Assembly (NCBI GenBank): GCA_947168855.1
Contig: CAMVNO010000005.1
Span: 1 to 64,000, forward strand
Direction: 5' to 3'
DNA: 64,000 nt
DNA from: an uncultured Clostridia bacterium
GTDB taxonomy: Bacteria; Bacillota; Clostridia; Christensenellales; CAG-138
In this document: positions 33,543 to 42,377 of the stretch, piece after piece
Layout: each line of letters begins with the position of its first letter
How positions within the stretch are numbered: position 1 is the stretch's first letter
Translations under genes and position numbers: made by a program
Notes under the pieces: generated by a model
Seen by the model: the letters and a program-made list of their open reading frames with translations, nothing else
Databases searched by the model: none
Told to the model about the DNA's origin: nothing

Positions 33543-33577
33543 GAACGCTTCCGGTTCGTCCGGAGGCGTTCTTTTTT
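33543..33577 (+). terminator. Rho-independent terminator after the RiPP-like cluster
   Basis: GAACGCTTCCGG stem with a TTCG loop and a T6 tract. Confidence 0.9.
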
Positions 33578-33624
33578 CGTCGGATCGCCTGTCCGGAAAA
33601 TCCGATTTCGGTCGACTTTTCCTG

Positions 33625-33653
33625 TTTACAAACGACCGATTTTCTGTTAATCT
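33625..33653 (+). promoter_or_regulatory. Probable sigma-A promoter of the rnf operon
   Basis: TTTACA, 17 bases, TAATCT; start near 33660, about 70 bases before rnfC. Confidence 0.7.
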
Positions 33654-33729
33654 AATAGTGTGTATACATCTGTGCCGAAACCGATCCGGCGCAGATAAAT
33701 CTCTGACGCATTAAGGAGGGGTTACAATC

Positions 33730-35082
33730 GTGAGAGACACGTTTCGCGGCGGCGTACATCCGAACGATCACAAGGATCTGAGTCGGAAAGCGGCGCTGCG
33801 CGTCTTTGACGCAAAAGGAGAGATGGTCTTCCCGCTTGCGCAGCACATCGGCAAGCCGGCAAAGGCGATCGTCAAAAAGGGCGATCCCGTGCTGGTGGGT
33901 ACTCGCATTGCGGAAGCCGACGGCTTCGTCTCCGCCAACGTCATCTGCTCCTGCTCCGGCACGGTCAAGGCGGTTGAAAAACGCCGCACGATCTCCGGCG
34001 CCATGCAGGAGTGCGTCGTGGTGGACAACGACGGACAGTACAACGAGATCGATGATATTCTGGAGCAGCCGATGCGCACGGAAGGTCTGACAAAGGACGA
34101 CATTCTGAACGCGATCAAGGACGCGGGCATCATCGGTCTGGGCGGCGCGGGCTTCCCGACGCATGTCAAGCTGATGCCGAAGGATCCGCTTGCGATCAGG
34201 TACCTGATTGCGAACGGCGCCGAGTGCGAGCCGTACATCACCTGCAACGATCAGCTGATGCGCGGTTACGCGGCGGAGATCGTGGAAGGCATGGAGATCG
34301 TCCTCACGCTGTTCCCGAATGCCGAAGGCGTGATCGCGATCGAGAACAACAAGCCCGAAGCGATTGCCGCCATGAAGAAGGCGGCTGCCGGGCACAAGCG
34401 CATCCGTGTTCTCGGGCTTCGCACGAAATACCCGCAGGGCGGCGAGCGCAGTCTCATCAAAGTCATCGCGGGCGTCGACTATCCGATCACCAAGCTGCCG
34501 GCGGACGTCGGCTGCATCGTCGACAACGTGGGTACGATTTACGCGATCCAGCGTGCGTGCGCCTATCATGAACCGCTGTTTCGGCATGTCCTGTCGGTCA
34601 CCGGCGAAGCGATCAAGGAGCCTTCGAACTTCATTGCGCGCGACGGCACGAGTTTTCAGGAGCTCATTGAGGCAGCCGGCGGCGTCAAGGAAGGCGTCGA
34701 GGCGAAGAAGATCATTTCCGGCGGTCCGATGATGGGTATCGCGGTCTCTTCAACGGAGGTCCCGATCACCAAGACGACCAACGCGATCACCGTCCTCAAA
34801 GAAGACCCCGTGGAAACCGCAGACAAGCAAATGACCGCGTGTCTGCACTGCGGACGCTGCACAACGGTCTGTCCGAACGGACTGATGCCGCAGATGATGG
34901 CGGACGCTGTCGCGGCGGGCGACTTTGAGCGCTACGAAAACAAGCTCTACGGTCTGGACTGCATCTCCTGCGGCTCCTGCACCTATATCTGTCCGGCAAA
35001 GCGGCCGCTGACACAGACGTTCAAACAAACCAAAGCGGAGATCATGGCACGCAAGCGTGCGGCACAGGGAGGTAAGAAATGA
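33730..35082 (+). CDS. rnfC: Rnf complex subunit C (NADH-binding, two 4Fe-4S clusters)
   Basis: A 450-residue peripheral subunit of the Rnf ion-translocating ferredoxin:NAD+ oxidoreductase. The NADH/FMN-binding domain contains GLGGAGFPTHVKL near residue 140 and EPYITCNDQLM. Two ferredoxin-type cluster motifs lie at the C-terminus: CLHCGRCTTVCPNGL and CISCGSCTYICPAKRP. It faces the cytoplasm. The start is GTG 33730 with AAGGAGGGG upstream, and the end overlaps the next gene by 4 bases. Confidence 0.95.
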   Translation: MRDTFRGGVHPNDHKDLSRKAALRVFDAKGEMVFPLAQHIGKPAKAIVKKGDPVLVGTRIAEADGFVSANVICSCSGTVKAVEKRRTISGAMQECVVVDNDGQYNEIDDILEQPMRTEGLTKDDILNAIKDAGIIGLGGAGFPTHVKLMPKDPLAIRYLIANGAECEPYITCNDQLMRGYAAEIVEGMEIVLTLFPNAEGVIAIENNKPEAIAAMKKAAAGHKRIRVLGLRTKYPQGGERSLIKVIAGVDYPITKLPADVGCIVDNVGTIYAIQRACAYHEPLFRHVLSVTGEAIKEPSNFIARDGTSFQELIEAAGGVKEGVEAKKIISGGPMMGIAVSSTEVPITKTTNAITVLKEDPVETADKQMTACLHCGRCTTVCPNGLMPQMMADAVAAGDFERYENKLYGLDCISCGSCTYICPAKRPLTQTFKQTKAEIMARKRAAQGGKK

Positions 35083-36656
35083 ATCAGAGACTGAATCTTT
35101 CTGCCGGTCCGCACATTCGCGATCGCTGGACGACGCCGTTCATTATGATGATCGTCCTGATCGCCCTGGTTCCTGCTGCGGCGGTCGGCGTGGTCGTACA
35201 TTGGGTCAAGTTCCACAGTCTCAACGCGCTTTGGATCATCCTCGCGTCGATCGGTTCCGCCGTGCTCACAGAGCTTCTGTTCTGCCTTGCAACACGGCGC
35301 AAGATCACGATCTGGGACGGCAGCGCAGCCGTGACCGGCATGCTGCTGGCGCTCTGCCTTTCGCCGGAAACGCCGATCGTGCTTCCGATCGTCGGTTCGG
35401 TCTTTGCGATCCTCGTGGTCAAGTGCCTGTTCGGCGGTCTCGGCAAGAACTTCATCAACCCCGCCCTTGCGGCGCGCTGCTTCCTGCTCCTGTCGTTTTC
35501 TAACGGCATGACGAACTACCCCGGCGTAAACGCAATGGGCGTGGACGCGCTGTCCTCCGCAACGCCTGTCGCGATGCTCAAGGCGGGCAGCATGGTCAAC
35601 GTGACCAGAATGTTCCTCGGCACCGCGGGCGGCGTTATCGGCAGTTCGATCCTTGCGCTTCTGATCGGCGGTCTCGTGCTTTGGGGACTGGATATCATCC
35701 ACGGCGAGATCTGCTTCTCGGTCGTCGGCGGATTCACGCTCTGCCTCGCGCTGTTCGGCGGACACGGTTTTGATCCCGCGTTCCTTGCCGCGCATCTGTG
35801 CAGCGGCGGCGTCATCATGGGCGCGTTCTTCATGGCGACCGACTACACCACCTCTCCGGTGAGCCGCCTGGGTCAGCTCGTTTACGGCTGCCTCATCGGC
35901 GTGCTCGGCGCGCTGTTCCGCCTCCTCGGAAAGAGCGCGGACTCCTTCAGCTACTCGATCATCATCGCGAACCTGTTCACGCCTTTGATCGACCTGTACA
36001 TCGTTCCGAAGCCCTATGCGTACCGCAAGAGCGCGATCGACAAGGCGGCGGGCGTCGTCAAGCAGCCGCTCCTTAAGCGCATCCCGAAGCCCGTCATTGC
36101 GCTGACGATCATCGCCATGCTCGCGGGCGTTGCGCTCTCCAGCGTGTTCTCGATGACCAAGGAGCCGATCGAAGCGAACGAGCTGGCGAAAAAGCGTCAG
36201 TCCTACACGGTCGTATGCGAGAACGCCGCGGACTTCCGGGAGATCGACTCCGCGCAGAAGGCGCTCGATGAACTGGACGGCGGCACATACGGCGGCAGCA
36301 AGTTCGGCACCACGACGATCGACGAGGTGCTCGAAGCCGTCGATGCAAACGGCAATACCGTCGGCTACGTATTCGCGATCACCAACCGCAACGCCTACAA
36401 TCCCCCGCTGAAGCTCGCGCTCGGCGTCGATCCGGACGGCAAGATCCTGAAAATCGCCTTCATCGAGCTGAACGAAACGCCCGGCAAGGGCTCCAAAGCG
36501 GACGAGCCGGCGTTCAAGGATCAATTCGTCGGAAAGACGGATGCGTCCGCCGTCGACACCATGTCCGGCGCGACCGTTACCTCGAAGGCGGTTCTGAACG
36601 CTGTCAACGCGGGACTCGACTTCTTCCAATCCGTGATCATGGAGGGAGGCAACTGA
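35079..36656 (+). CDS. rnfDG: Fused RnfD-RnfG: membrane flavoprotein subunits of Rnf in one chain
   Basis: A 525-residue single open frame. Residues 1 to about 320 are RnfD (multi-pass, with WDGSAAVTGMLLALCL and FINPALAARCF), including a flavinylation-type motif DALSSAT (residues 156-162). Residues about 330-525 are RnfG: one membrane helix, then an outside domain with YVFAITNRNAYNPPLKL and the motif DTMSGAT (residues 493-499) for covalent FMN. In most organisms these are separate adjacent genes. The flow of electrons through both FMN groups would be within one polypeptide here. Nothing in the frame suggests a frameshift artefact. Confidence 0.93.
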   Translation: MNQRLNLSAGPHIRDRWTTPFIMMIVLIALVPAAAVGVVVHWVKFHSLNALWIILASIGSAVLTELLFCLATRRKITIWDGSAAVTGMLLALCLSPETPIVLPIVGSVFAILVVKCLFGGLGKNFINPALAARCFLLLSFSNGMTNYPGVNAMGVDALSSATPVAMLKAGSMVNVTRMFLGTAGGVIGSSILALLIGGLVLWGLDIIHGEICFSVVGGFTLCLALFGGHGFDPAFLAAHLCSGGVIMGAFFMATDYTTSPVSRLGQLVYGCLIGVLGALFRLLGKSADSFSYSIIIANLFTPLIDLYIVPKPYAYRKSAIDKAAGVVKQPLLKRIPKPVIALTIIAMLAGVALSSVFSMTKEPIEANELAKKRQSYTVVCENAADFREIDSAQKALDELDGGTYGGSKFGTTTIDEVLEAVDANGNTVGYVFAITNRNAYNPPLKLALGVDPDGKILKIAFIELNETPGKGSKADEPAFKDQFVGKTDASAVDTMSGATVTSKAVLNAVNAGLDFFQSVIMEGGN

Positions 36657-36657
36657 T

Positions 36658-37341
36658 ATGAAGAATCCGTATCTGGAACGGCTGTATAACGGCCTCATAA
36701 AGGAAAACCCGACACTCGTCCTGATGCTCGGCATGTGCCCGACGCTGGCGGTTTCGACCGCGGCGATCAACGGCATTTCGATGGGTCTCTCGACGCTGGC
36801 GGTTTTGATCCTTTCCAATTTCCTGATCTCCGTGATGCGCAATGTGATCCCGGACGACGTTCGCCTTCCCGCGTACATTGTCATCGTCGCCTCGCTTGTT
36901 ACGGTGGTCAAGCTGCTGATCAAGGCGTATCTGCCCTCAGTCGACGAGGCGCTCGGCACCTACATCGACCTGATCGTCGTGAACTGCATCATCCTCGGCC
37001 GCGCGGAGGCGTACGCAAACAAGCATACGCCGGGTCTGTCGGTCATGGACGGCATCGGCATGGGTCTCGGCTTCACCGTCGCCCTGACGCTTGCGGGTCT
37101 CGTGCGTGAGCTTCTGGGCGCAGGCACCGTGTTCGGTCTTACCGTATTCCCGCAGGAATACGCGGTCGGCATCATGATCCAGCCGCCGGGAGCGTTCCTG
37201 GTCATCGCGCTGTTCATCATCATCATGAACGCGATCGGCATCAAGACGCGCCAGCACGAGCTCGTCAACAGCGACGGCTGCGACGGCTGCTGCGCAACAT
37301 GCGCGATGCGCTGTGAAGACGCAAAGGAGGAAGCAAAATGA
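36658..37341 (+). CDS. rnfE: Rnf complex subunit E
   Basis: A 227-residue multi-pass membrane subunit of Rnf, homologous to NqrD/RsxE. Characteristic segments: PTLVLMLGMCPTLAVST, NCIILGRAEAYA and LGFTVALTLAGLVRELLGAGT. It forms, with RnfA, the inner-membrane pair that binds a bridging iron-sulfur cluster through conserved cysteines. A cysteine-rich C-terminal tail (DGCDGCCATCAMRC) is unusual and may be an extra metal site. It starts 1 base after rnfDG and overlaps rnfA by 4 bases. Confidence 0.93.
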   Translation: MKNPYLERLYNGLIKENPTLVLMLGMCPTLAVSTAAINGISMGLSTLAVLILSNFLISVMRNVIPDDVRLPAYIVIVASLVTVVKLLIKAYLPSVDEALGTYIDLIVVNCIILGRAEAYANKHTPGLSVMDGIGMGLGFTVALTLAGLVRELLGAGTVFGLTVFPQEYAVGIMIQPPGAFLVIALFIIIMNAIGIKTRQHELVNSDGCDGCCATCAMRCEDAKEEAK

Positions 37342-37952
37342 TTCGTTTACTATTGATCGTCATTCTGAACGCGTTGATCAGTAACGTCGTTTTGAACCAG
37401 TTCCTCGGCATCTGCTCGTTCCTCGGCGTTTCGAGACAGATCAAAGCCTCGGCGTCGCTGGGCGGCGCGGTCATCTTCGTCATGACCATCGCCTCCGCGG
37501 TTGCAAGCGCGCTCTACAGCCTCGTTCTGCATCCGCTCGGTCTGGATTTCATGAAGATGATCGTCTTCATCCTGGTCATCGCGGCGCTCGTGCAGATCGT
37601 GGAGATGTTCCTCAAGAAAAAATCTCCCTCGGTCTATAAGGCGCTCGGTATCTATCTGCCGCTGATCACCACCAACTGCGCGGTGCTCGGTATTGCGATC
37701 GACAACATCGACAAGTTCGGCTACAACTTCATCGAAAGCGTATTCTCCGGCTTCGGCACCGCGCTTGGCTACACCATCGCGATCGTGCTGCTCGCCGGTA
37801 TCCGCTCGCGCGTGGATGAAGAATCCATTCCGCGTCCCGTACGCGGCGCACCGGTCGTCATGCTTGCGGCGGCGCTGATGTCCATTGCATTCATGGGCTT
37901 CTCGGAGCTGCAGCCTGCGATTGAAACGGTATTGAAGGGGGTCGGACAATGA
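37338..37952 (+). CDS. rnfA: Rnf complex subunit A
   Basis: A 204-residue membrane subunit with about six helices, homologous to NqrE/RsxA. It contains NQFLGICSFLGVS and LPLITTNCAVLGIA, whose cysteines help to bind the membrane iron-sulfur cluster with RnfE. Overlaps rnfE and rnfB by 4 bases each, so translation of the three is coupled. Confidence 0.94.
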   Translation: MIRLLLIVILNALISNVVLNQFLGICSFLGVSRQIKASASLGGAVIFVMTIASAVASALYSLVLHPLGLDFMKMIVFILVIAALVQIVEMFLKKKSPSVYKALGIYLPLITTNCAVLGIAIDNIDKFGYNFIESVFSGFGTALGYTIAIVLLAGIRSRVDEESIPRPVRGAPVVMLAAALMSIAFMGFSELQPAIETVLKGVGQ

Positions 37953-38767
37953 GCGCACCGATTATTATTCTGATCACCACCGGCGTCATCACCGCGATCG
38001 GTATCATCGTCGGCGCGGGGCTTGTGTTCACCGGCAAGAAATTCCATGTACCGGTCGATGAGCGCGAGGCGGAGGTCCGTGAATGCCTGCCCGGTAACAA
38101 TTGCGGCGCCTGCGGCTTTGCGGGATGCGACGCGGCTGCCGCGGCGATCGTATCCGGCGACGCGCCGGTCAACGTCTGTCCCGTCGGCGGCGCGCCTGTC
38201 GCACAGAAGATCGGCGGCATCATGGGCGCCGATGCGGAGTTTGTCGAGCGCAAGATCGCGTTTGTCCGCTGCAAGGGCACATGCGAAGCGTCCGGTCTGC
38301 AGGGCAATTATGTCGGCATTGACGACTGCCGCTCGGCGGCGCTTGCCGGCATCAATCTCAAAAACTGCGACTACGGCTGCATGGGGCTCGGCTCCTGCGT
38401 AAGCGTCTGTCCGCAGGGCGCGATCAAGATCATCGACGGCGTTGCGGTCGTGAACCGCAAGCTGTGCGTCGCCTGCGGGCTGTGCGTCAAGGCATGTCCG
38501 AAGGGGCTCATCGAGCTCGTGCCGGAAAGCAAGCACGTTGCCGTACAGTGCATGAACCGCGACAAGGGACCGCAGGTCAAAAAGGTCTGCTCCGCGGGCT
38601 GCATCGGCTGTACGCTGTGCACACGGCAGTGCGAATTCGACGCGATCCACATGGACGGCAACCTTGCGCGGATCACCTATGAAAACTGCACCCAGTGCGG
38701 CAAGTGCGCGGAGAAATGCCCCGCCCACGTCATCACCCCGCCCTGCCCCGCAAAAAAGGAGGCGTAA
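37949..38767 (+). CDS. rnfB: Rnf complex subunit B (ferredoxin-accepting iron-sulfur subunit)
   Basis: A 272-residue subunit: an N-terminal membrane helix, then a 4Fe-4S motif in NNCGACGFAGCDAAA, followed by several further cysteine groups (CGLCVKACPKG, CIGCTLCTRQCEF, CTQCGKCAEKCPA). RnfB is the entry point for electrons from reduced ferredoxin. The cluster count is typical for the clostridial version. nrfA begins 3 bases after its stop. Confidence 0.94.
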   Translation: MSAPIIILITTGVITAIGIIVGAGLVFTGKKFHVPVDEREAEVRECLPGNNCGACGFAGCDAAAAAIVSGDAPVNVCPVGGAPVAQKIGGIMGADAEFVERKIAFVRCKGTCEASGLQGNYVGIDDCRSAALAGINLKNCDYGCMGLGSCVSVCPQGAIKIIDGVAVVNRKLCVACGLCVKACPKGLIELVPESKHVAVQCMNRDKGPQVKKVCSAGCIGCTLCTRQCEFDAIHMDGNLARITYENCTQCGKCAEKCPAHVITPPCPAKKEA

Positions 38768-38770
38768 GCA

Positions 38771-40096
38771 ATGGAAAAACGCAATCAGGCTGCAAAGCTC
38801 ATCATCGGCGCGGTCGTCGTGATCATCGCCGTACTGTTCCTTGCGGGCGTCGTCAGTCGGCATGAGATCAAGTATAAATCCACACCGCTTTCGCGCGACG
38901 ACATTGCCTATCGGCAGGTCGAAGCGCCGGCGGCAACGAGCGCGGACGGCACGATCACCGCTTCCGACTGGAAAGCGATCTATCCGGACATCGTTGTTTC
39001 CTGGGGCAAGAATGCCGAAAACGAAGAGGTCGTCGACTATCTGGATCTCGATCCGTACCTCAAGGGCGACGAAGGCATCTATGAAGGCTACGGTTTTGCG
39101 AAGGACTACGGCAGCGCGCGCGGACACAACTACACGCTCACGGACGTCGCGAAGACCAAACGCCCGCACGGCATGGCAAACTGCCTCACGTGCAAGACGC
39201 CGAACTTCACCAAGCTCGTGAACGACGAGGGCGTTTCAGCCTACTCCCGCCCGTTCGACGAGGTCTATGCGCAGATCACGGAAAACGGCGGCGAAACCGT
39301 CAGCTGCTACACCTGCCATGCCAACAACCCCGGCAACGGCACGCAGCCCAAGGATAACCTGACGGTCACGCACAGCTACATTACCAAAGCGCTCGGCGAT
39401 CAGATCGGAACGATCGACCCCGGCATCCTCGCCTGCGGACAGTGCCACATCGAGTACTATTTCAATCCGGAAACCAAGGAAACCACGATGCCGCACAGCT
39501 CCGTCGAAGCCATGACGCCGGAAGCGACCTACGACTACTTCACCGAGATCGGCTTTAGTGACTGGACGCAGGAAAGCACCGGCGCAAAGATGCTGAAGGT
39601 ACAGCATCCCGAAATGGAGACCGTCCTGCTCGGCAAGCACGCGGGCATGCTGAACTGTGCCGACTGCCACATGCCGGTTGAACAGAATCCGACCACGCAG
39701 AACATCTACCACAGCCACAAGCTCGTGAGCCCGCTCGAGGACAAGTCGCTTCTCGCGAACTGTCTGATCTGCCACAAGGAGCTCGGCGCAAAGACGATCG
39801 ACGATATGATCGCGTTCGTCAAAAACATCCAGTCCCGCATCACCGCGGAGGAAACGCGCGTCGGCAATCTGCTGCTGGACTTCAAGCATGCGCTTGCGGC
39901 GGCAAACCGGAGCGGTACATGGGAGGAAGAGAAGCTGGACGAGATCCGCGAGCTCTATCGCAAGGCGCAGTGGTTCTTCGATTTCTGCTACGTGGAGAAC
40001 TCCGAAGGCGCGCACAATTCCGAATTGGCGACGCGCTGCCTCAACACGGCGGAAGAGCTGATCAATCAGGGCATGGCACTGCTGAACGCCGAATAA
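38771..40096 (+). CDS. nrfA: Pentaheme cytochrome c nitrite reductase (ammonia-forming)
   Basis: A 441-residue exported c-type cytochrome reducing nitrite to ammonia with six electrons. An uncleaved anchor or signal is at residues 9-29. One CxxCK site (CLTCK, 138-142) for the catalytic haem and four CxxCH sites (CYTCH 179, CGQCH 222, CADCH, CLICH) fit NrfA exactly. The active-site tyrosine is in CHIEYYF. There is no nrfH quinol dehydrogenase beside it; instead it lies directly after rnfB in the same operon. ATG 38771 has AAGGAGG inside the rnfB end. It may accept electrons from the Rnf membrane module. Confidence 0.93.
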   Translation: MEKRNQAAKLIIGAVVVIIAVLFLAGVVSRHEIKYKSTPLSRDDIAYRQVEAPAATSADGTITASDWKAIYPDIVVSWGKNAENEEVVDYLDLDPYLKGDEGIYEGYGFAKDYGSARGHNYTLTDVAKTKRPHGMANCLTCKTPNFTKLVNDEGVSAYSRPFDEVYAQITENGGETVSCYTCHANNPGNGTQPKDNLTVTHSYITKALGDQIGTIDPGILACGQCHIEYYFNPETKETTMPHSSVEAMTPEATYDYFTEIGFSDWTQESTGAKMLKVQHPEMETVLLGKHAGMLNCADCHMPVEQNPTTQNIYHSHKLVSPLEDKSLLANCLICHKELGAKTIDDMIAFVKNIQSRITAEETRVGNLLLDFKHALAAANRSGTWEEEKLDEIRELYRKAQWFFDFCYVENSEGAHNSELATRCLNTAEELINQGMALLNAE

Positions 40097-40110
40097 CACC
40101 CCACAAGACC

Positions 40111-40155
40111 TGCGGCAAAGGGTTCGCCCGAAACGGCGCATGCCCTTTGCCGCTT
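40111..40155 (+). terminator. Hairpin between nrfA and the cytochrome maturation genes
   Basis: GCGGCAAAGGG / CCCTTTGCCGC stem with a 20-base loop, followed by TTTCTT. It could be a partial terminator or a stabilising stem, setting a lower level for the maturation genes. The next gene has no Shine-Dalgarno site between this stem and its ATG. Confidence 0.65.
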
Positions 40156-40165
40156 TCTTATCATC

Positions 40166-41425
40166 ATGGAGATCCTCAAGAAAATCTACAAGTTTATCGC
40201 GTCGATGAAATTCGCGATCATTCTGCTGATCGTCGTGGCGATCGCCTGCGTGATCGGCAGTCTCGTTCCGCAGGGCGAGATGTTTGATCAGTATCGCAAT
40301 GCGTATTCCGAGCGTACCGCGGCGTTCATCCTCGCCTTTCATCTGGACGACGTATTCCACAGCTGGTGGTTCGTCGCGCTCGTTGCGCTTCTATGCCTCT
40401 CGGTGCTGCTTTGCAACCTGACGCGCCTGAGATCGCTGCTCCGCGTAACGAAATCCGCCGCAAGCCCGGAACACGCGCTTTCCGAAACGCCGACCGCGTC
40501 CGTTTCCGGCGCCGCCGATCCCGCGCCGGTGATGAAACGCCTGTGTTTTTTCCGCCCGGTCCAAACGACCGTCGACGGAAAAACGATCCTGTTCGGATAC
40601 CGCAACCGTCCCGGCTTCTGGGGCGCGTGGATCTGCCATATCGGCATCGTGCTGATTGTGCTCGGCTACGCATTCGGTCAGATGACCCTGTTTTCGACCG
40701 AAGTCTACGGCACGCCCGGGCAGACAAAGCCGATCGAAAACACGCCGTATGAGATCACGATCGACGATTTCCGGACGGAACGGAACGAAACCGGGTTCAT
40801 CGAACAGTACGTTTCCGCGCTGACCGTCAGAAATACTTCGACCGGCGAAACACAAAGCGGCACGTCAAGCGTCAACCACCCCGCCGTGCTCGGAGGCTAT
40901 AAGTTCTATCAGACGGCAAGCGGAAACGCCGCGCGTGTGACGATCGCCGAAAACGGCGTGCCGTTCGAAAGCGCGGATCTGTGCGTCGGCGAGGAGCTGA
41001 CGATCTCGTTCGTGCCCGGACTGTCGCTGTACCTGAACGCGTATGAGCCGGATCACAACGGCAAGCCCGCCTATCAGGTCCTGTTTTTTTACAACGGACA
41101 GCACATGGACGTCGGAAAGAACTACTTTGCTCCCGGCGGCGTGATCGACCTCGATCCGTACACGATCACGCTGTCCGACCCGCTCGAGTACACGCTTCTG
41201 CGCGTCAAAAAGGATTCGTTTGCATGGCTCGTGCTCGTCGGCGCGATCCTGACCGCGCTCGGGCTGTTCCTCGCGCTGTACGTTGTGCCGGAAACCGCAT
41301 GGGCGGTGAAAAGTGAAGACGGCTCGTGGACGCTGAACGGCAAAAGCAAAAAGCTTGCGCCGCTGTTTATCGAGCAGTTCGACCGCGCCGTCAATGGCAA
41401 AAGCGGAAAGGAGGGGTCGAAATGA
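40166..41425 (+). CDS. resB: Cytochrome c biogenesis protein ResB/Ccs1-like
   Basis: A 419-residue membrane protein with helices near residues 15-35, 65-85, 160-180 and 365-385, and a large outside domain between the last two. It starts KFIASMKFAIILLIV and continues GSLVPQGE, as in the system II cytochrome c synthetase subunit ResB (Ccs1/CcsB). It would attach haem to the CxxCH/CxxCK sites of NrfA together with the next protein. ATG 40166 fits the family start but has no visible ribosome site. Confidence 0.88.
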   Translation: MEILKKIYKFIASMKFAIILLIVVAIACVIGSLVPQGEMFDQYRNAYSERTAAFILAFHLDDVFHSWWFVALVALLCLSVLLCNLTRLRSLLRVTKSAASPEHALSETPTASVSGAADPAPVMKRLCFFRPVQTTVDGKTILFGYRNRPGFWGAWICHIGIVLIVLGYAFGQMTLFSTEVYGTPGQTKPIENTPYEITIDDFRTERNETGFIEQYVSALTVRNTSTGETQSGTSSVNHPAVLGGYKFYQTASGNAARVTIAENGVPFESADLCVGEELTISFVPGLSLYLNAYEPDHNGKPAYQVLFFYNGQHMDVGKNYFAPGGVIDLDPYTITLSDPLEYTLLRVKKDSFAWLVLVGAILTALGLFLALYVVPETAWAVKSEDGSWTLNGKSKKLAPLFIEQFDRAVNGKSGKEGSK

Positions 41426-42273
41426 TACAGGCGGAAAGCATTCTGTTTCTCGTAACGCTCGGGATGTATTTCGTCACGATGCTCCTTTGTTTCCTGTTCG
41501 CCGCGATCAAAAAGCCCGCGCTTTCAAAGCTTGCGATCCGCGTGCAGATTGCGGCGCTCGTCGTGCATACGGCGGCGATCGTGCTCCGCGGGATCGCCAT
41601 GGGCAGACTCCCGATGGCGAACCAGTATGAATTCTCCACCGCGTTTGCGTGGGCGCTGGCGCTCGTCAGCCTGATCTTTATCCTGAAATTCCGCTTCCCG
41701 GTGCTCGGCGCATTCGCCTCCCCCGTCACGCTGCTGCTTGCGGTCTACGCAGGCGTGCAGAAGCTCAACGAGCTGAAAATCATCGCGGCAGGCGGCGTCG
41801 ACAGCATCCGGAATCTGATGCCGGCGCTGCGGAGCAGCTGGCTCGGCATTCACGTGTCGACCGTCATCATCGCGTACGGCGCGTTCGGCGTGTCGTTCGT
41901 GCTGTCGATCATCTTCCTCCTGCGCGACAAAATGAAGGAAAACGGTTTCTGGGATCAGCACATTCCGAAGAAGGAAAAGCTCGATACGATCAGCTACCGC
42001 TGCGTTTCGCTCGGCATGATGTTTTTGACCGTCACGATCGGCATCGGCGGCGTCTGGGCGGAAAACGCGTGGGGCAGCTACTGGAGCTGGGACCCCAAGG
42101 AGACCTGGGCGCTCGTGACCTGGGTGATCTACCTCGTCTATCTGCACCTGCGCATCCGAAAGGGCTGGAACGGCAAAACCGCCGCGATCTTCGGAACGGT
42201 CGGATTTATCTGCGTGCTGTTCACCTACATCGGCGTCAACACGCTTTTACCCGGACTGCACAGTTATAAATAA
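41422..42273 (+). CDS. ccsA: Cytochrome c biogenesis protein CcsA/ResC-like
   Basis: A 283-residue multi-pass protein with the tryptophan-rich haem-handling motif WGSYWSWDPKE near residue 215. It is the haem-channel partner of ResB in system II cytochrome c maturation. ATG 41422 overlaps the resB stop (ATGA) and has AAAGGAGGGG. The pair is expected wherever a c-type cytochrome is made, here NrfA. It is unusual to see these genes in a fermentative Clostridia-like background. Confidence 0.9.
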   Translation: MIQAESILFLVTLGMYFVTMLLCFLFAAIKKPALSKLAIRVQIAALVVHTAAIVLRGIAMGRLPMANQYEFSTAFAWALALVSLIFILKFRFPVLGAFASPVTLLLAVYAGVQKLNELKIIAAGGVDSIRNLMPALRSSWLGIHVSTVIIAYGAFGVSFVLSIIFLLRDKMKENGFWDQHIPKKEKLDTISYRCVSLGMMFLTVTIGIGGVWAENAWGSYWSWDPKETWALVTWVIYLVYLHLRIRKGWNGKTAAIFGTVGFICVLFTYIGVNTLLPGLHSYK

Positions 42274-42315
42274 CAAATAGTTCGTATATATATGCAAAAA
42301 TAAGCGGTCGATCTC

Positions 42316-42344
42316 TTGACGATGGCGGTCGCTTTTGCTATGAT
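42316..42344 (+). promoter_or_regulatory. Sigma-A promoter of the phosphoribosyltransferase gene
   Basis: TTGACG, 17 bases, TATGAT; start near 42351, followed by AGGAGGAGGG. Confidence 0.8.
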
Positions 42345-42377
42345 ATAAGTTGACTAACAGGAGGAGGGACTTATCGG

